A DNA stretch of 64,000 nucleotides from the NCBI RefSeq assembly GCF_003967015.1, contig NZ_AP017560.1, forward strand, positions 3,346,048-3,410,047, in the 5' to 3' direction. The number at the start of each line of letters is the position of its first letter. Position 1 is the first letter of the stretch. Below, piece by piece: positions 60,795-64,000 of this stretch. A program made the translations under genes and the position numbers. The DNA is from Pseudanabaena sp. ABRG5-3. GTDB taxonomy: Bacteria; Cyanobacteriota; Cyanobacteriia; Pseudanabaenales; Pseudanabaenaceae. Below the pieces are notes generated by a model. That model did not search any database. It saw only the letters and a program-made list of their open reading frames with translations, and was not told the origin of the DNA.

Positions 60795-62852
60795 TTATAA
60801 AGCTAATTTCCAGATTTTGATTTTGCCATCGAGACTGCCACTAATCAAAAATTTCTGATCATGGCTAAATTCTACTGAGGCAACACCACGCTCATGATCA
60901 GCTAAAACCTGCGGCGATCGCTTTTCCTTTAAATGCCAAATTCGTACAGTCTTATCCGCGCTGCCACTGGCAAGTAAGCGATCATCCTTACTAAAATCGA
61001 GGGTATGCACTTCGCCCGTATGCCCCGTCAGCACTTCCTTTAACTGACCTGTAGTGGCATCCCATAAACGCACCGTATTATCTTCCATTGCACTTGCAAT
61101 CAGTTTGCCATTATTGCTGTAGTTGATTGCACGGACAGAGCTACCACTTTCCACCAGAGTTTTGACCACTTTTCCTGTTTCAACATTCCATAGGTGAATT
61201 GCCCCATCTTTGCAAGCACTCACTAAAACTTTGCTGTCAGGCGTAAAGGACACATCATAGACCCAAGATTTTTCGAGGAATGTCTTGATGGGTTTACCAG
61301 TTTCCGCATTCCATAACCGAATCGTGCGATCGCCACCAGAACTAGCAATCATTTTGCCATCGGGACTAAAAATCGCAGTATATACCCGCTCCTGATGCCC
61401 CTCAAGGATATTCAAAATCTTGCTAGCTTTCACATCCCAAATCATCACTTTGCGATCGTCACTAGCACTCACCAACCTCTTACCGTCAGGGCTAAAGTAA
61501 ATATCATAAACCCGACCTGTATTGCCTTTTAAGGTTTGAATTTTTTTACCCGTTGCAAAATCCCAGAGGTCGATATTGCGCTCAGCACTTGCTCCAGCCA
61601 AAGTTTTACCATCGGGACTCAGCGCAACTCCATAAATCGCATCATTACTAGAGAATTCCCTAGCTAAAGAAATAGAACCTGTGGTCGTGCCAGAACTAGA
61701 AACATCTGTTAATGCAGTTTGTGTAGAGTTTTGAGGAACCGTAGGGGCTGGGGAGACTTCTTCCGAAACATCGGTGCGGCTCACCTTGGGTGGGACTACC
61801 AACACAAGTACAACCGTAGTCACCGCGATCGCGCCAAGAGTCATGAATCCTAAAATCCATTGCCAAGGTTGGAGATATTGCCAAATTGCTGATTTCTTGG
61901 ATTGCGGATTCTGGGCAGAATGGCGATCGCGCACAGAGTCACTAATAGAATTACTTAGTTGACTATCACTTAGCCTGATTGTGGGCAAACTATGATTGAC
62001 ATTAGAAATCGGATAGCGATCGCGAAATTCTTTGAGAGCTTCATAGGCAACATGGGCATTGGCATAACGCTGGCGAAAATCAAACCGCACCATCTGCGAG
62101 AGAATATCTGCAAATTCGGGATAGACCTTCGGGGCATGTTGTCGCCACACAATTTCAAGATTGTCATCTTTTTCTAAATAGCTAGGCGGAATGCCTGTCA
62201 GAGCTTGGATGCCAATCATACCAATCGCATAAAGATCGCTGGCAAACTTAGGTTCTCCATGCGCCTGCTCACTGGGCATATATCCGGGTGTGCCAATTCC
62301 CACTGTGTAGGCAGCTTCCTCATGTCCATTCAAAACCATCGTTGGCGTAGCAATTTGCTTGACAACACCAAAATCAATTAAGAAAAGCTGTCCATCACGC
62401 CGCCGAATAATATTTTCAGGTTTTATATCGCGATGAATTACATTGTGTTGATGTACAAAACTCAGCACTGTGAGCAAATTTTGCAATAGATCGACAACTG
62501 CAAACTGCTCCCAAATTTTGCCTCGAATCAATTCATGGCTGAGGTCTTTGCCATCGATATATTCTTGAACTAGATAAAATTCTGATAATTCTTCAAAGTG
62601 GGCAAATAGTTGGGGTATTTGCGGATGCGCTCCTAAACGGTAAAGCACCTGTGCTTCCGTTTCAAACAGCCGTCGTGAGAGCTGCAACAAACTTGAGTCT
62701 GAATTGCGGGGACATAATCTTTTGATTACCCGTGATGGACGATCAGGTAGATGCAAATCCCGCGAGAGATAGGTCTCGCCAAAGCCACCACCACCTAACC
62801 GTGTCATAACTTCGTAATGTCCGCCGACTAACTGCCCTGCTGTAAGACTCAT
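60795..62852 (-). CDS. Ser/Thr protein kinase with seven WD40 repeats
   Basis: 685 residues. Kinase domain ~10-275: Gly loop GGGGFGETY, Lys44, HRDIKPEN with Asp142, DFG Asp160, GTPGYMPSEQ. Membrane segment ~330-355, then a linker rich in Ser/Thr. Seven WD40 units from ~395 to the end (IDLWDFATG, VMIWDVKAS, IRLWNAETG, IHLWNVETG, VRLWDATTG, VRIWHLKEK, IKIWKLAL), enough for one closed propeller. The propeller probably lies outside the cytoplasmic membrane if the topology is as predicted. A paralogue of the DUF4189 kinase. Confidence 0.95.
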   Translation of the reverse strand: MSLTAGQLVGGHYEVMTRLGGGGFGETYLSRDLHLPDRPSRVIKRLCPRNSDSSLLQLSRRLFETEAQVLYRLGAHPQIPQLFAHFEELSEFYLVQEYIDGKDLSHELIRGKIWEQFAVVDLLQNLLTVLSFVHQHNVIHRDIKPENIIRRRDGQLFLIDFGVVKQIATPTMVLNGHEEAAYTVGIGTPGYMPSEQAHGEPKFASDLYAIGMIGIQALTGIPPSYLEKDDNLEIVWRQHAPKVYPEFADILSQMVRFDFRQRYANAHVAYEALKEFRDRYPISNVNHSLPTIRLSDSQLSNSISDSVRDRHSAQNPQSKKSAIWQYLQPWQWILGFMTLGAIAVTTVVLVLVVPPKVSRTDVSEEVSPAPTVPQNSTQTALTDVSSSGTTTGSISLAREFSSNDAIYGVALSPDGKTLAGASAERNIDLWDFATGKKIQTLKGNTGRVYDIYFSPDGKRLVSASDDRKVMIWDVKASKILNILEGHQERVYTAIFSPDGKMIASSGGDRTIRLWNAETGKPIKTFLEKSWVYDVSFTPDSKVLVSACKDGAIHLWNVETGKVVKTLVESGSSVRAINYSNNGKLIASAMEDNTVRLWDATTGQLKEVLTGHTGEVHTLDFSKDDRLLASGSADKTVRIWHLKEKRSPQVLADHERGVASVEFSHDQKFLISGSLDGKIKIWKLAL

Positions 62853-62894
62853 AAGTTATTGAAGTTTTTCTGGGAATGTCTCAGATTTGCTAAT

Positions 62895-63002
62895 TATAGC
62901 TATAGCCAGTAATGTTAGGACAAAAACAAAACCTAATCGAGAGTTGCGGCGCAAAGCGCCGCAACTCTCGATTAGGTTTTATGTCCTGAAGTAGGATAGC
63001 TA
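62895..63002. mobile_element. MITE-like element, family B copy 3
   Basis: Left end TATAGCTATAGCCAGTAATG continues GTTAGGACAAAAACAAAACC; right end is the degenerate complement (TAGCTATCC...AGGACATAAAACC). Central perfect 25-bp stem (62928-62952 with 62956-62980, AAA loop) whose core GAGAGTTGCGGCGC is shared with copies 1 and 2. Between the WD40 kinase and murJ. Confidence 0.65.
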
Positions 63003-63010
63003 ATTTTCGT

Positions 63011-64000
63011 TTATCGGGAAAAGCGTCGTTTAATTTGATTGGTGAGAGCGCCGATTTCAGGGATTTTCATTTGTACCGCGATCGCCCCAAATATAGTTAG
63101 CCCGATGCCACTAGCGATCGCTAAACCACCGACCTCTGCACCAAATTTTGCCACCACACCGAAACTATCAAAGCTTTGGCTGAGTAAATGATAGATCCCC
63201 CAACTTGCACCACCTGCGATCGCACTAGCGATCGTTAGTCCCAAAATAGTCACACTCCAACTTTTTAGCGGCATTCCATTTAAACGGCGATCGAGTAAAT
63301 ACATCATCACAATCATTGAGATCAAGTTGACAAAAACCGTCGCTAGTACCAGCCCCGGAGCGCCAAATTTTTGGACAAGAAAGTAATCAAATAGTCCATT
63401 CAGGAAAATATTAACAATGCTAATTTTAAAAGGTGTATCGCCATCCCCTAAGGCATAAAACACCCGTACCAACACATCGCGTCCCAAATACACAAACATG
63501 CCTACAGAGTAAGCCATCAATACTAAAGCGGTTAACTGCGAAGCCTCATTATCAAAGGCATAGCGTTCATACACCACTTGAGAGATCGGCAAGGCTAGCG
63601 CTACCATCAAACCACTCAAGGGCAGCATCGTTAAAGCCGTAAGCATCAAGCCCTGACGGATACGCTGTTTCAGTTCATCCCAATTTTCGGGATCGGTTAG
63701 TTTCGATAAAACGGGAAACAACGGTACAAGAATCACATTCGACAAAATCCCTAATGGCGTTTGTACCAGCAACCCTGCATAGCCCATTGCTGAAACCGCC
63801 GCCGCCGCATTGGGAATAAAGGAAGCGAAAAATAAATCCGTCCAGACATTAATTTGCAACATCCCCGATGAAAAAGTAGCAGGAAGCATGATTTTCATCA
63901 CTTCTTTGACCTCAGGACGCTGAAAGTCAAACCTTAGCTTAAAGCCCCCCATACCCGATTTGATCTGCACAGGCAACTGCACTAGCCATTGCAGCACCGC
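63011..64000 (-). CDS. murJ: Lipid II flippase MurJ (5' end outside window)
   Basis: C-terminal ~329 residues with about nine membrane segments. MviN/MurJ of the MOP superfamily carries lipid II across the inner membrane for peptidoglycan synthesis. Typical pieces: LPATFSSGMLQINVWTDLFF, GILSNVILVPLFPVLSKL, GRDVLVRVFYALGDGDTPFK and a Leu/Ile-rich end. The frame runs to the window edge, so the N-terminal ~200 residues are missing. Confidence 0.95.
   Translation of the reverse strand, partial: AVLQWLVQLPVQIKSGMGGFKLRFDFQRPEVKEVMKIMLPATFSSGMLQINVWTDLFFASFIPNAAAAVSAMGYAGLLVQTPLGILSNVILVPLFPVLSKLTDPENWDELKQRIRQGLMLTALTMLPLSGLMVALALPISQVVYERYAFDNEASQLTALVLMAYSVGMFVYLGRDVLVRVFYALGDGDTPFKISIVNIFLNGLFDYFLVQKFGAPGLVLATVFVNLISMIVMMYLLDRRLNGMPLKSWSVTILGLTIASAIAGGASWGIYHLLSQSFDSFGVVAKFGAEVGGLAIASGIGLTIFGAIAVQMKIPEIGALTNQIKRRFSR

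Noticed and set aside
1-64000. tRNA, rRNA, riboswitch or CRISPR in the intergenic regions
   Set aside because: Looked at each gap over 100 bases; hairpins seen are palindromes without cloverleaf or known riboswitch motifs.

Overview
This 64 kb window comes from a cyanobacterium, most likely a filamentous Pseudanabaena-type lineage. The phylum is clear from the gene content: the Rubisco assembly chaperone Raf1, an orange carotenoid protein with its fluorescence recovery protein and a CrtW ketolase, a PixD-type BLUF photoreceptor, a GuaB3 IMP dehydrogenase relative, a C-DES-type cysteine lyase and a SLH-domain iron porin. The HIP1 octamer GCGATCGC is also scattered through most genes. The genus is an inference from overall feel and from the repeat types. 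The DNA is moderately AT-rich and no rRNA, tRNA or CRISPR array was found.

Layout. 0-4.7 kb: end of guaB3, a run of three response-regulator genes (one a diguanylate cyclase) and pyruvate kinase. 4.7-10.8 kb (minus strand): a PGM1-related ATP-grasp ligase, a frameshifted NarL-type regulator, a remnant of an ISAs1-type transposase, a CocE/NonD hydrolase, a LapA-like acidic membrane protein and ubiX. 10.8-16 kb: Ser/Thr kinase with DUF4189, raf1, carA and a VOC protein. 16-17.7 kb: a type II restriction-modification pair (HNH endonuclease plus C5 methyltransferase) that looks recently acquired. 17.9-24.3 kb: BLUF protein, pentapeptide, HhH and TM2/SHOCT proteins, C-DES lyase, CPBP protease and a secreted PEP-CTERM-like protein. 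24.8-36 kb: aroE, a GH57/DUF3536 protein, gltX, a VanZ-like protein, and sbcC and sbcD separated by an oppositely oriented Uma2 gene. 36-43.7 kb: Fur-box-controlled iron porin, an SH3 lipoprotein-like exported protein and a 1441-aa multi-pass membrane protein.

43.8-46.4 kb is a photoprotection cluster in the order frp, ocp, crtW: the ketolase makes the ketocarotenoid that OCP binds, OCP quenches the phycobilisome, and FRP turns OCP off. 46.5-52.4 kb is a mobile/defence island. A VapBC-like pair is followed by a type ISP restriction-modification gene that has been broken twice. One break is a complete 1142-bp IS4-type element with a 9-bp target duplication; conceptual excision restores the reading frame exactly. 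The other is a DUF433-hicB-hicA cassette. 52.5-64 kb holds a fused 5-oxoprolinase carrying three different repeat-derived in-frame insertions, a GAF protein, an O-antigen-ligase-like protein, a WD40 Ser/Thr kinase and the 3' part of murJ.

The most unusual genome-scale signal is a dense set of perfect long-stem, mostly three-base-loop palindromes in intergenic gaps and at stop codons. Some sit inside longer elements with terminal inverted repeats that look like at least three MITE families.
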